64,000 bases of DNA, taken from positions 182,738,494 through 182,802,493 of the forward strand of contig JARYHS010008074.1 in the NCBI GenBank assembly GCA_031002005.1, in the 5' to 3' direction. The notes beneath the pieces were generated by a model. That model was not told the DNA's origin and searched no databases. It was given only the letters and a program-made list of their open reading frames with translations. Positions 45,397-55,830 of the stretch are shown here, one piece after another. The stretch comes from Vandiemenella viatica (lineage: Eukaryota > Arthropoda > Insecta > Orthoptera > Morabidae). The translations under genes and the position numbers were made by a program. Numbering within the stretch: position 1 is the stretch's first letter; each line of letters opens with the position of its first letter.

Positions 45397-47908
45397 TGTA
45401 AGGTATCCCTCCTTTTATTTTCAAGATTTTGTTAGAATCCGGTCAAGTATGGGGTTCGTTTTAGTACACGATACCACAGTTTAAATCGAGTTAGTAACAC
45501 TTCTAGGATAGTAAAGTGAATAAATAACACATAACTAACATAAATAAACTATAAACTGTCATAAAGCCTTGATATTCCAGCAGGAAATAGGTTATTTCAT
45601 ATAAAAGTAAACTTTCCACAACAGATCCTAACATTAATCAGAAAGATATTCTAAACGGATTTAAAAGAAACAAATGGTATAGAATAGTAAATATATTGCC
45701 TAAATAAACCTTTCATCATGACTAATAAGCGTTTTTCCTGAGATAAACAGTGAATTTCAACATAAATCAAACCTAACCATTAATTTTGGAATATACCAGT
45801 TATGGTATCCCTAATGTGATTTTCATACAGTAAAGAGTGTAAAGAACTAATAATAGCCAAGCCTAGACTCACAATAACCATAACTTCACAGTTAAATATA
45901 GTTTAGCAAGTATTTTAAAAGAAATAAACTGGATGAGTGAATAACAGTCTGAAGCAAAATGAAGATATCACATGTGATGGGATTTGACCATTTTAAAGCT
46001 CTAAAAGTAAAGAGAATAATGCCTGAGACAGTTTAGTAGGATATTTAACAGGTTTCTGATAGTTTTAAAGCATTTAATACTCACGAGAAGTAATTATGAA
46101 GAAGTTTGATCACTCATTTTTCTAAGCAGTTCACATAAACAATTTTAGGTCTTTTAAGTAATTTCAGGATTGAAAACGTAGATAAACAAGCAGTAAATAA
46201 TTGTATCCTTCAGTTTTAATAGATTTCCAGTAGTTTCAATCCGTAAAATATGAAATATTAGTAAGTACAGGAAGCCGGTAAATTGACTAGATTTTCGAGA
46301 CTTTCGGAATTAATTCTAACACTTATAAACCATTTCAAAAGCGCTAAGAGCATGTAAATGATAGTATACACACATAATTAATTTCCTAAAACCATTTAAA
46401 GACATTTTACTGACCTTCTGTCTGGTAATCCAATTTTGAAGTAACTTTCTACAGACACTGCACACATTATATGCTTCTACACTGATTTTAAACACAGTCA
46501 CACAGTATAAAGTAGCTTATAAATTAAAACAGTCATAAAGAGAAGTAAATTCAAGTAAATCTGATAGTTTCCAACACACTAAGTATTTTTAAATATAATC
46601 TGAACACGTAAAATAGACCACCCACCTTTAACATTTTATTATTCAAAAGCCTATTCAGATTCCAGGTTAAAAAGTAGATTGTCGTAAAAATCCATTCTTC
46701 TAGTTTCATACATATTAATTTCAGGCCATTTAAAGCCATAGAACCGATGTTATAGTTTTTCTAAATTCACTCGACATCAAGTCCACGTGTAAATAACTAA
46801 ATAATTTATTGTGTCTCAGATATGGCACTTACAAAGACGAAATAAACTTCAAAATAAGCAGTTTAAATCAGGCTTCACATTGGTAATTTTTCCGGCTTAA
46901 TAATCCATATATCTTCAGAGTTACACATAAAAATATAAATAAAAATTATATCGGATTTTTAGGAATCACAGTTTTTCCAATAACTAAACTAATTCCTGAC
47001 GGATTTAAATAAAGTATACATTTTTGTGAGACTAAAATTGAGGCCGACAGTTTGAGTATAATTTCACGCTGGTAATTAAAGCCGATTTTAAAAATGTTCA
47101 AAACTTTTGGAGTGACGTCATCTTCTTTGTGACTTCAAAAAATCACCATATTTGGTAAACTTCTGAGAGGGGCGATTAACACGATATATTCCGACACTAA
47201 ACACTTCACCTCGGAACTCACATAACTTTCCCATTTCCGCGCTTGAATCAGACTTATAATGAAGAAGTTATTAAAGTAAGCATAGGGGAATGTGTAAGAT
47301 CGCGGAGGCACTCAGGTGGGAATACGGCCTCACGTGAGGCAAGTCTATATAAGACAAGTGGCAAGGGACATACATACGCTCGGGTTCCAGTCTCTATCCA
47401 GATGTGCAAGTGAGAGCACGTTCGTGCTAGGCGCTGCGTGGAGAGCGGTGGATGTTGGGAACTCTGGCGTCATGGCAGGATAGGCGGGAAACGAGTCTAC
47501 ATGGACTAGGGCACGCTTAACGGCAGCCATGTTGGAACATTCAGACGAACAGTTCTAGCCAAGTGATGTAAATTTCAATTCAGTTTAGGGGGTTCTTTCT
47601 TGCGGTTCTTGCTCTTGTTTCTCAACCTGTGATCTTTGGTGAACGTTTATATCTGATTGCCTTGCTAACTGTGACTTGTAATATTTACGTGAAAATTTTT
47701 GAGAATATAATCCAGTGATTCAACATGTGACTTTCATTTATACAATAGTACCTTTCTTGCAGGAGGTTAAAAACTGTGGTCAATTTTAACAGTTAGCATA
47801 AATATTTCAACACGGTAACAGAACTTTTTTGGACTTAAAATATTTTGGAAGAAGACTGGTTCAGGTGAGAAGTAGGTACCAACCCCCACTACCCGCTTGT
47901 CCCTGACA
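45397..47908 (-). repeat. Solo LTR, family B copy 2, TSD ACCT/ACCA
   Basis: On minus it starts TGTCAGGGAC and ends ATACCTTACA, 2512 bp. It is flanked by ACCT (45393-45396) and ACCA (47909-47912), a 4-bp duplication with one change. The empty-site form TACCTACTCCAATATC is seen in copy a at about 1438-1453. It matches 29109-31460 inverted; for example, 46880-46945 matches 30065-30150. Confidence 0.82.
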
Positions 47909-48449
47909 ACCAACTCCAATATCTTTCCATGCCTCATCGCCAGTATATGCCCTGTACACTAGGGTGTCCCGAAAATATTTTTTATGTTTTCCGTAATGCA
48001 AGACCTCTTAAAATTTGCATAATTGGTCATAGATTACCAGAATGTTTTTGAAAATAAAATAAAACTATGTCTTTAGGGTTCTACCGATCTTCAAAATTTT
48101 GATAAATTGATGTTTTTATGGTGGTATTTCGCTATCCTTAATTTCGGCTCCTGGACTAAATTTAAAAATAAATTACTTTATTGTTCTATTTAGGTGTAAT
48201 ACATACACGACATTTCGATTTGCATGCAACGACACGTTGCCGGCGACTTTGAATTTGTTAGGTTTCAACCTGCAAATACCGTCAAGTTTCAACTTGTATC
48301 AAGGACAATGTTCACTTGACTCGCGAGTGTTTTCTTCAAAGCCAAAGTAATTTTAATGCTTTGTACCATTACAAGTAACGCATTTTTATAGTTTTATGTA
48401 CAGTTGTGATCTTTAGAGTGTTACAAGTGGATTTTGTGATTTTTAAAGA

Positions 48450-50894
48450 ATGGGTTCGAGGCGTAGTGAGACTACTTGTGCTATATTGGGACCATACAAA
48501 GAACTTGATGATCGGCAGCTACCAACTATAAGGGACGTCATTAAATTTATTTTATTTATGAAGAACGACCTGAAATTGAAGTGTAATGGAAAGGATCCAT
48601 CCAATTCAGGTATATGTGATTGTTTCTGAAAAGATCACCAATATTTGGACCAAAGCTTCAATTCCAATCGTAACCAAGGAACGAGTTATTCAATTACTGA
48701 AATCCTATTTCAAAAAGAACTTAAATTTGAAAAGATACCCCAAAAGCAAACGAAATTATAGTTTTGAAAACAAACTGAAGTGTTTTTTTTAGAGTTATCT
48801 GAGAAACTTTTCTACATTGCTGCTTGTAAATGCACTTCATTTGGACCTTGTTTGAAACTTAAGAAAGTTCCTATCAATGAGAGAAGTTTTTTGTTGGATC
48901 AAAGAAATTACAGGAAAATGGTTATAAGCGGTGTTGATAAGAAAGAAACAGCTAGATTAATGAAACAGCAGCAGAGACGAATTGAAGAGTCAATAAGGGC
49001 AGCGAAAAAGTCATGTACTACTCAAGAAACCGATTCTGGCTTAACAAATTGTGATGAAGATTCGGTGCCTGAATCTTCCCCAGAAACGTATCTGATAACA
49101 GAGGCATTCCCAACAAATACGCCCTCGACAGAGACACCATCGACTTCAACGACGAATCGGAACACTTTGCCGTTGCCAACAGTTGCTAAGGTCTGTGATA
49201 GATACGGTTTATCGATGCGAGCTGCTGCTGCTGTTGCTTCTGTAGTTTTGGCTGACGTCGGCATGGTCTCTACCGAAGATTTAACTCTGGTTATTGATAA
49301 AAACAAGATCCAAAGGGCAGTATCTATAGCACGGACAGAAGCTTCAAAAGATATTGGAGGTATTGTTATAAAAAGCATTTACTTTGATGGACGAAAAGAC
49401 AAGACTCTGATAAATGAGAAAATAGGGATAGTTACCATCGGAAAGATAGGAACGAAGTCTTTCTCGGCGTTGAGAATGGATGTAGTCTTCTCGGGAGACT
49501 AGCCGAGTAAGTAAGATGTTTCCACACGATATTTCGGCGATCTCTGACTCCGTCGCCATCTTACTTACTCGGCTAAGAAGATGGCGACGGAGTCAGAGAT
49601 CGCCGAAATATCGTGTGGAAACATCTTACTTACTCGGCTAGTCTCCCGAGAAGACTACATCCATCGGAAAGATGTTTTAGAAGAGCACGTCACAATTTTA
49701 GCAGAACCTGGAGCAATTTATTTGGGACACACAACGCCAAGAAGTGGCACTGCAAAGGGAATTCTTACTTCGATCACAACTTTATTAGAAGATCAAGGTT
49801 GGAATTTAGATGACGTGATTTGCATTGGATGTGACGGAACTGCAACTAACACCGGTTGGAAGGGCGGCGTAATTCAATATTTAGAGCAGTATTTGGAGAG
49901 ACCGCTACAATGGTGTGTTTGTATGCTTCATGCCAATGAGTTACCCCTTCGTCATTTATTCTTAACCTTAGATGGCTGTACTTTGGGTCCTAGAGAATAT
50001 TCCGGACCTATTGGAAAACAATTAGCAGGTTGCGAAAATAAAACCACGGTGTGTTTTAACGCAGTGGCTGGTAATTTGCCTGACTTGCCAAAAAATGTGG
50101 TCGATGAACTAAGCACCAATCAAAAATATCTTTATGAGATATGTCAAGCTGTATCATCTGGTTCCTGTAGTCCTGAGCTGGCAAACCGTCAACCAGGAAA
50201 AATGGCGCACTCGAGATGGCTTACTTTTGCCAATCGTATACCCAGACTTTACGTAAGTACCCTTAACCCATCAGAATATCTGAAAATGTTAGTCAACTAC
50301 GTGGTTGAAGTATACGCTCCGATTTGGTTCTTAATCAAGCAAAAGACGTCTTTTAAAGACGGAGCCAAACATCTTTTTCAATTGATTATGTACTTTCGAT
50401 TTTTACCCGAAAATCTTAGATCTGTTGTGGATTCTGTTTTCGAAACAAATGCTTTTTTTGTCCACCCAGAAAACCTACTTGTCACTATGTTGTTTGATGA
50501 TAAAGACCACATTCGGAAGCTGGCATTGCGAAGAATAATAAGAGCGAGAGGAGTTGAAAGTAGCACTAAACGCAGGGTATTTAAACCACCAAAAATTTAC
50601 TTCTCTGCTAAAGATTACACCGAAATTATTGTGTGGCATGAGTGTCAGGTTACAGCACCGCCAGTTCTTCTAAATATTTCTAATGAGGACCTTCAGATCA
50701 TGGCAAGAGATAAGAGCTTGGGAACTATTGACTTTCCTTGTCACACACAATCGGTGGAAAGATGTGTGACACTGGTGACAGAGGCCTCACAAAGTGTAAC
50801 TGACGCTACCTCAAGAGATGGTTTTATTAGAACCAGGTTGCAATCTCGAGCAGAAATGCCAAATTTTGGACATAAAAATAAGTTTAAATTCTAA
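48450..50894 (+). pseudogene. hAT-like transposase, frameshifted and split by a palindrome
   Basis: From ATG at 48450 (MGSRRSETTCAILGPYKELD) the frame is lost by a one-base indel near 48605. It continues as VYVIVSEKITNIWTKASIPI in 48586-48789, and is lost again in a T8 run at 48782-48789. It resumes at 48780-49502 with IIKSIYFDGRKDKTL (first catalytic Asp candidate) and stops in the palindrome. The rest, 49581-50894, has VICIGCDGTATNTGW (second Asp), WCVCMLHANELPLRHLF (CxxH block), MAHSRWLTFANRI (RW block) and HTQSVERCVTLVTEAS (ER block with catalytic Glu). This order fits hAT transposases; the subfamily is unknown. Confidence 0.75.
49478..49662. repeat. Perfect inverted repeat, 85-bp arms, 15-bp spacer
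   Basis: Arms 49478-49562 and 49578-49662 are exact reverse complements, with spacer 49563-49577. A 19-nt string CATCTTACTTACTCGGCTA occurs at 49557-49575 and 49622-49640, and inverted at 49500-49518. The 12-nt CATCGGAAAGAT occurs at 49436 and 49662. The left arm brings an in-frame TAG into the transposase. It could extrude as a cruciform, arise by replication template switching, or be an assembly or library artefact. Confidence 0.9.
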
Positions 50895-51570
50895 GTTTTT
50901 GTCATTATTTATAAGCTCTATTTTATTTATTTTGTTTCCTTGTTTCATTAATTTCAATAATAAAATACCATTTAAACTTGATTTTTGTATTATTTTAGGC
51001 ATTTGGTTTAAGACTGTAAAAATGTAAAATTTATAAAACTTTAAAGAGTGGTAGAGCCCTCAAGATCACATACATTTCTATTTTTTTTTACCTTTTTTGT
51101 AATCTGTGTTAAATTACGCAAATTTTGATACCTCTTGTGATAATGTAGCTTGAAATTTTTTTTCGCATACATGGACGGGACACCCTACTGTACACTCCCA
51201 TGACCCTCCTCATCCTCCTCCTGTCTTGCAATGAATCCCATTCCAGCTCCTTTATCATATCCATCACTGTTTGAATTCTGTAATAATTTCCAGAAACAAA
51301 TCTAGCAGCCCTTTTTTGCACCCTCTCCAATTCCTGTATTTGATATGCAAAATGAGGGTCCCATACTACACTACCATATTCGAGCATGGTCTGACCAAAT
51401 TTTTGTAACCCAATTCCAATAATATAAATATTGATAACAATGGTAGGAAAGAACTACCATGAGGCAATATTTATATGGCAGGACAGATAAAATACACCCA
51501 ACACTCACCAAAGCTGAATGGAGGAGGTCAGCAGCAACACAAAACAACACACAAACACAAAAAAACAATA

Positions 51571-51596
51571 TTTTGGGTTAAAACCCTTTTTCAAGT
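51571..51596 (-). ncRNA. Hammerhead relic, P2 left arm
   Basis: On minus, CTTGAAAAAGGG, TTTTAA, CCC, AAAATATTG corresponds to the PLE core CUUGAnGAAGGG…CCCGAAACGUUG, with the G of GAAA changed. A matching but further decayed copy is on plus at 52761-52790. Confidence 0.5.
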
Positions 51597-52109
51597 TAAC
51601 AAAAGTACATGGCTGAGCTTGCGCAAGCCCTGCGTTTGACACAGCCACTCATAGAATGAAAATGCCCATTGGAGGTGGTTGGGGGAGCAATGATAATATA
51701 AACAAAAGTATAAATCACAAGAAGATTAAAATGGAAAAATAATAATAATAATCTTTAAAAATAATAAAAATAAATTTTTTTATAAATAAATAAAAAATAA
51801 AATTGATATTATTTTTTCTTATTTTTGTCCACCACACCATCAAAAACAACCCAAAACCCTATTTTTCTCACCCAGTTTTTACCTGGACTGGAATCACTAA
51901 ACCAAATTCTTCATTTGGGCTATGAATTTCTCAGATCATTTCCCAAAATGCGCCACATTCTTCCCACCATCCTTCTCACCACATCCCATGTCACCTTCAG
52001 CATACCGCCTAATCTAAAAAATATACTTGTATATAAATAGCAACCCTCTGATGCTCCTAAACCACCATTTGGATCCTTCCCTTGTAAGAAACCCCATTTC
52101 AAAACATGA

Positions 52110-52480
52110 ACAATGCATCCACCTACCACTACCTATTGTAACCCTACTACTGGTGAAACCTACCCCATAATAAATAGGTCATGCGACTTGTACAACAACA
52201 ACCCATCTAATATACCAGCTCACCTGCCTCCACTGTCAAAGTTCCTACATTGGACTTACCTCAAACTCATTATCCATCAGAATGAATGGTCATAGACAAA
52301 CTGTTTACTCCCAAAACCTAGACCTCCCTTTTGCTCACCATGCCACTTTAATAACTGCTTCACAGTCAGAGCCACTAGAGTACCTCCAATATCACCTCCC
52401 AATCTGAACTCCATAGGTGGGAATTGGCATATCAACAAATCCTGAAGACTAGATATCCCCCAGGCCTTAATTTCCCATAT
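52110..52480 (+). pseudogene. P2 GIY-YIG endonuclease fragment
   Basis: In the frame through 52214-52350: IYQLTCLHCQSSYIGLTSNS, then LSIRMNGHRQTVYSQNLDLP and FAHHATL. IYQLTC/HC and SYIGLT are the GIY and YIG strands with PLE-type cysteines, and RMNGHR is the catalytic Arg helix. The frame is lost upstream and after about 52350. It is different in sequence from the P1 endonuclease, so this is a separate PLE lineage. Confidence 0.7.
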
Positions 52481-52866
52481 CATCTTTCACCTTCACCCTG
52501 TACACCCATCACTGGCCAGATTCATATATATTTATAGTCCTTATTTCAAAAAATTGATTTTTTTACTTATTAATTATAGTCTTTATTTTTATTATTTTTC
52601 AATGATTATTATTATTTTTTCCCATTTTAATCTTCTTGCAATTTATACTTTCGGTTATATTTTCATTGCTCCCCCCAGCACTGTCGACGGGCATTTTCAT
52701 TCTATGGGTGGCTGCGTCAAATGCAGGGTTTGGGCAAGCTCAGCCATGTACTTCTGTTAACTTAAAAAAGGTTTTTAACCTAAAATATTGTTTTTCTGTG
52801 TTTGGGTGTTGTTTTGTGTTGCTGCTGCCCTCCTCCCTTCAGCTTTGGTGAGTGTTGGCTGTATTT

Positions 52867-53149
52867 TAACTGTGCTGCTCATATTAATAATATATATGCT
52901 ATGAGTTCCATGTGAACATTGTCTATTGGTGGCCATTTATTCTTACGGAAAGAAAATATGAAATTAATCATGATAATAATAAAAAAAAGACTGTGAATTT
53001 ATACCCCACCTCAAGTTAGTGATGATTCAATTTAGGTTGAAGGGATAGAGGCAAAGATAGAACAAAGAAAAAGAAAAGAAGTTGTAGTAAACATAAGTGA
53101 AAATAATAATAATGACCAGGTATTATCTTAAGTTGAGGCCAGGTAGTTG
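52867..53149. other. No feature recognised
   Basis: AT-rich linker between the two PLE fragments. Confidence 0.4.
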
Positions 53150-53960
53150 CCTTGTGCCTGGTTTCTACTGGCAGGCAAGTTCGCACCTTCTGAGCTCAGA
53201 GAGCTGGTGCTACTATGGAGAACTCTGATAGTATAGATTGTGAAACAAGAGTTGAAATTGTTCATGTCATGGGTAATGGCATGGGCAGCTACTGGATGCT
53301 TTGGTTTTAGTGTGAGTAAATTCTGTTGGTGGTGATTACAGAATGCGGATTTGTGGCCAAACCTATAAATGGTATTTCATTGATCATCCTTAAAGTTTGC
53401 CCTAGATCCAAAGAACATAACAGCTATTTTCAACTGGGGCAGAAAGAAACATCTGCTATAGACAACAGCCACAAGCCAAGTTTTAACAAAACAATATGCC
53501 TTTGCCATGCAAATAACTTTTGGGACATTATCATGAAGGAGGCAACTCAAATATGGCTAAATAATAATGTTATATATCAGGATCAGGGACTCAGCTTAAG
53601 CCAAACATGGGAGCTGGTTATTGGATTATTGCAAGGTACATGCGACTGAACCATATTAGTGCATAATAGCGATCAAAACATGACATCACCAAGTAGACCC
53701 TGCCCAGCTAGACTGCTCTTCCATGTGAACTCCCCTCCACTCCTGGTTAGAAGCCCTAAATAATAGACTGCAGTGCAGCAGTCTTTAGTAAGTGGGGGTT
53801 GACAATGGGAGCAGTGTTAGCTCTCGAAATGATGCCAGTCTACTTTTCTTTGACGTGGCTGGAATCCCCAGAGGTTTTTCTAAATTATTGCCACCACAAA
53901 AATTTACCTAGTTATCAAAGGTTTGGCTTTGTCTGTTAAAAGGTCAAAATTACATCATGA
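53150..53960 (+). mobile_element. Penelope-like element P4: endonuclease end plus pseudo-LTR
   Basis: The frame 53326-53649 contains NNFWDIIMKEATQIWLNNNV and GLSLSQTWELVIGLL, the same C-terminal endonuclease block as FFWESVIKEAIEIRLNNNN…WLSDAWKSVF in P1 but clearly divergent. After the stop, a pseudo-LTR-like segment (53700-53960) carries a hammerhead-like fold. The N-terminal parts are not readable. Confidence 0.65.
53799..53836 (+). ncRNA. Hammerhead-like fold in P4 pseudo-LTR
   Basis: Contains TTGACAAT, a helix II of GGGAGC (53807-53812) with GCTCTC (53820-53825; one G-U pair), and then GAAA (53826-53829). The CTGANGA box is altered, so activity is unlikely. Confidence 0.5.
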
Positions 53961-54740
53961 TCTCTAGATACTATATCTATCATACTGAAATGGATTGTGG
54001 GAGTATGAGCACTCTATAATATGAAAGTCTATGAACAGCTGGTCTGCTCTCTCTCTCTCTCTGCATGCTGTGTCACTCTCAAATTCAGGTTTGGTAGTGA
54101 TATCCACCATGCCTGTATTATTCATAACATCTTTGGTTGGTATAACTTTTACATCTATTAGTTTTGGAAGGAGAGATGTGGTGAACAATACATGATTAAT
54201 GAGACTTTTTCTCTGACTGTCCCATTGTAAGCTATCTATCAAAATTTGTAACTGTGTGACAAAATTTTATTCTCAGAACCGCGAGTTGCATTATATATTA
54301 GTATTGTATTTCATTTTTATAATTAGTTTCTATGATAATTCACACTAGAAAGCAGTTTTACAGTTATTGAGATAGTATTTTCTGTTACATCAGTTTTCAG
54401 CATTCACCTGGAATGAGATTTAAAAGTTCATATTTAAATTATTTATTTTTGGCTAAAGTATTAATGTTACAAAATTTTGTATGATAACTTAAGTTAACAT
54501 TTACTTCAAGATCTAGCTATTTGTAAAATTTCAGAAAGATTGGATTATTTTTATAGTCAAGGTCAAATTAGATCATGCAAGGTTTTCTGACATGTGACTT
54601 GATATCTGATCAGCCTCCCAGGATCTATCGATGTGAATGAGGAAAAGAGCTTGTTCCCACGGTTCATGAGAGAGCAGTCACCAGGAATCTTCGAGAAGCA
54701 GGGAGCACGAGGTGATATAGACGAGTACATTCAGTTGGTT
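53961..54740. other. No gene recognised; short (CT)n
   Basis: (CT)n at about 54045-54062. A 92-codon minus frame at 53964-54242 has no recognised motif and is not called. Confidence 0.35.
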
Positions 54741-54938
54741 GGCCTCAGTCGTACAGAAGCAGTCGGTGCGATAACACATTAGCCTCAGTCAGCTAGGAAC
54801 AGTGCGAGCGATAACATGTATCTCAGTCAGCTAAGAACAGTGCAAGCGGCAAAATGTAGGCTCAGTCGCACAGAAGCAGTCGACGCAACACCACGTTGGG
54901 CTCAGTCGGCTAGGAACAGTGCGAGTGACAAAATGTAG
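54741..54938 (+). repeat. Minisatellite, five ~40-bp units
   Basis: Units of 38-41 bp starting with GGCTCAGTCGG or similar and ending ACAAAATGTA or similar. Two unit types occur, one with CACAGAAGCAGTCG (units 1 and 4) and one with GCTAGGAACAGTGCGAG (units 2, 3 and 5). Confidence 0.85.
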
Positions 54939-55079
54939 TCTCTAGCAGTTAGCTTTGAAAACCTTAGGCTTGCTAACATGCAGCATAGATCACTCAGTTT
55001 TATTATAATGTGGAGTTAAAATAGTATTTTTACCAAGTAGGGCCTCAGGATTGTTGGAATTTACTAAAAGGTGGGACAA

Positions 55080-55345
55080 TGATAGCGTGTGATTCACTTT
55101 TATTTAATTTCCACAACTAAAAGTTTAAACTTTTAACTATGGGGTGTGGTCTGGCTCGAACGGTTAACTGTACTTGCAGAAACATTTCTTTGGTAAATTT
55201 GTCTGATTGCCAGTACAGTTTGTGACTTTGGAAAATCTGAAGAATATAGTTATTCAAATGACAATGAACTCTTTAACAAAATTGAACTTACACCTTTCCA
55301 TAGCTTTTGGTTTAAATAAGCTATGTGGCAACCAGGTCATTATAT
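55080..55345 (-). repeat. LTR family A fragment, diverged
   Basis: Matches 810-1040 in the same window orientation: AAACTTTTAA, then GTGACTTTGGAA, then TTTCCATAGCTTTTGGTTTA versus TTTCCTAAGCTTTTGGTTCA. No ends are preserved. Confidence 0.5.
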
Positions 55346-55828
55346 ATTAGTAAGAACTGTAACATCCTAGGCTACGCACGGTCAGAGCTAAGACAAGTGT
55401 TTATGCTCCACTCCCAGCATAAGCTTTTCATCTTACACCATATGTAATGAGTGAATTTATGCCTCTCTCTTTTCTCACGTGACATGTTACCAGCAGCTAA
55501 TGAGACAGACAGGCATCAGTTTGGCAAGCTTTCTCATTCCTTATTCCTATATTCTACAGCCGCAATCATCTCATTCCCTATTCTCTTTCTACTTTGACAC
55601 GTAGACATTGTATCATGATTACTTTTCTTGATTTGATCCCTGATTTCAGACCCTACATGACTTCTTTCTTCTCTTCTTCATATGAACACCCAGATTCATT
55701 GCATAATGTCGTCTGTTAACTCTCCAACAATTCTTGAATTGTGTCAATTATAATTTAACAAAGCCGTAAAATTAAACACAGGTACATTTATGATGTAACA
55801 GGACAGTGACATTATTGCACCATAGCAA
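55346..55828. other. No feature recognised
   Basis: Unassigned sequence leading to the mariner insertion site TA at 55829-55830. Confidence 0.4.
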
Positions 55829-55830
55829 TA

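Larger units (their letters stand above)
47960..51187 (+). mobile_element. hAT-like DNA transposon, 3228 bp, precise ends
   Basis: TIRs are TAGGGTGTCCCG (47960-47971) and its perfect reverse complement CGGGACACCCTA (51176-51187). An 8-bp target duplication CTGTACAC is at 47952-47959 and 51188-51195. An 8-bp TSD with TAGGG-type termini is the hAT signature. It is inserted in CR1-like copy g. It contains one broken transposase gene (48450-50894) on plus. Confidence 0.88.
45110..51415 (-). pseudogene. CR1-like LINE copy g, 3' end, split by an LTR and a hAT element
   Basis: Three pieces join in order: 45110-45396, 47909-47959 and 51188-51415. The 3' end (TTTAATTGCAATGGAGCACAG, 45125 region) is shared with 62669-62728. 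Minus translation of 51109-51387 gives MLEYGSVVWDPHFAYQIQEL and RVQKRAARFVSGNYYRIQT, continuing to IKELEWDSLQDRRRMRRVMG. The piece 47909-47959 supplies the AWKDIGV/YTGDEA segment. Removing both insertions with one copy of each target duplication restores family sequence. Confidence 0.8.
51488..52866 (+). mobile_element. Penelope-like element P2 with inverted pseudo-LTR arms
   Basis: 51488-51782 and 52545-52866 are inverted copies of each other (about 85-90 percent by eye), for example AGTACATGGCTGAGCTTG at 51604 versus its complement at 52735-52752. Between them a plus-strand endonuclease fragment (52110-52480) is visible. Both arms contain a PLE-style hammerhead relic. PLEs commonly carry an inverted partial pseudo-LTR; the RT is missing. 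Confidence 0.7.

Noticed and set aside
51488..52866. Long-TIR DNA transposon or MITE
   Set aside because: The GIY-YIG fragment between the arms and the hammerhead-like relics in the arms fit a PLE better, and no target duplication was found.
53964..54242. 92-codon minus-strand frame
   Set aside because: No recognisable domain, includes a (CT)n-derived Arg/Glu run, and has no splice or promoter support.
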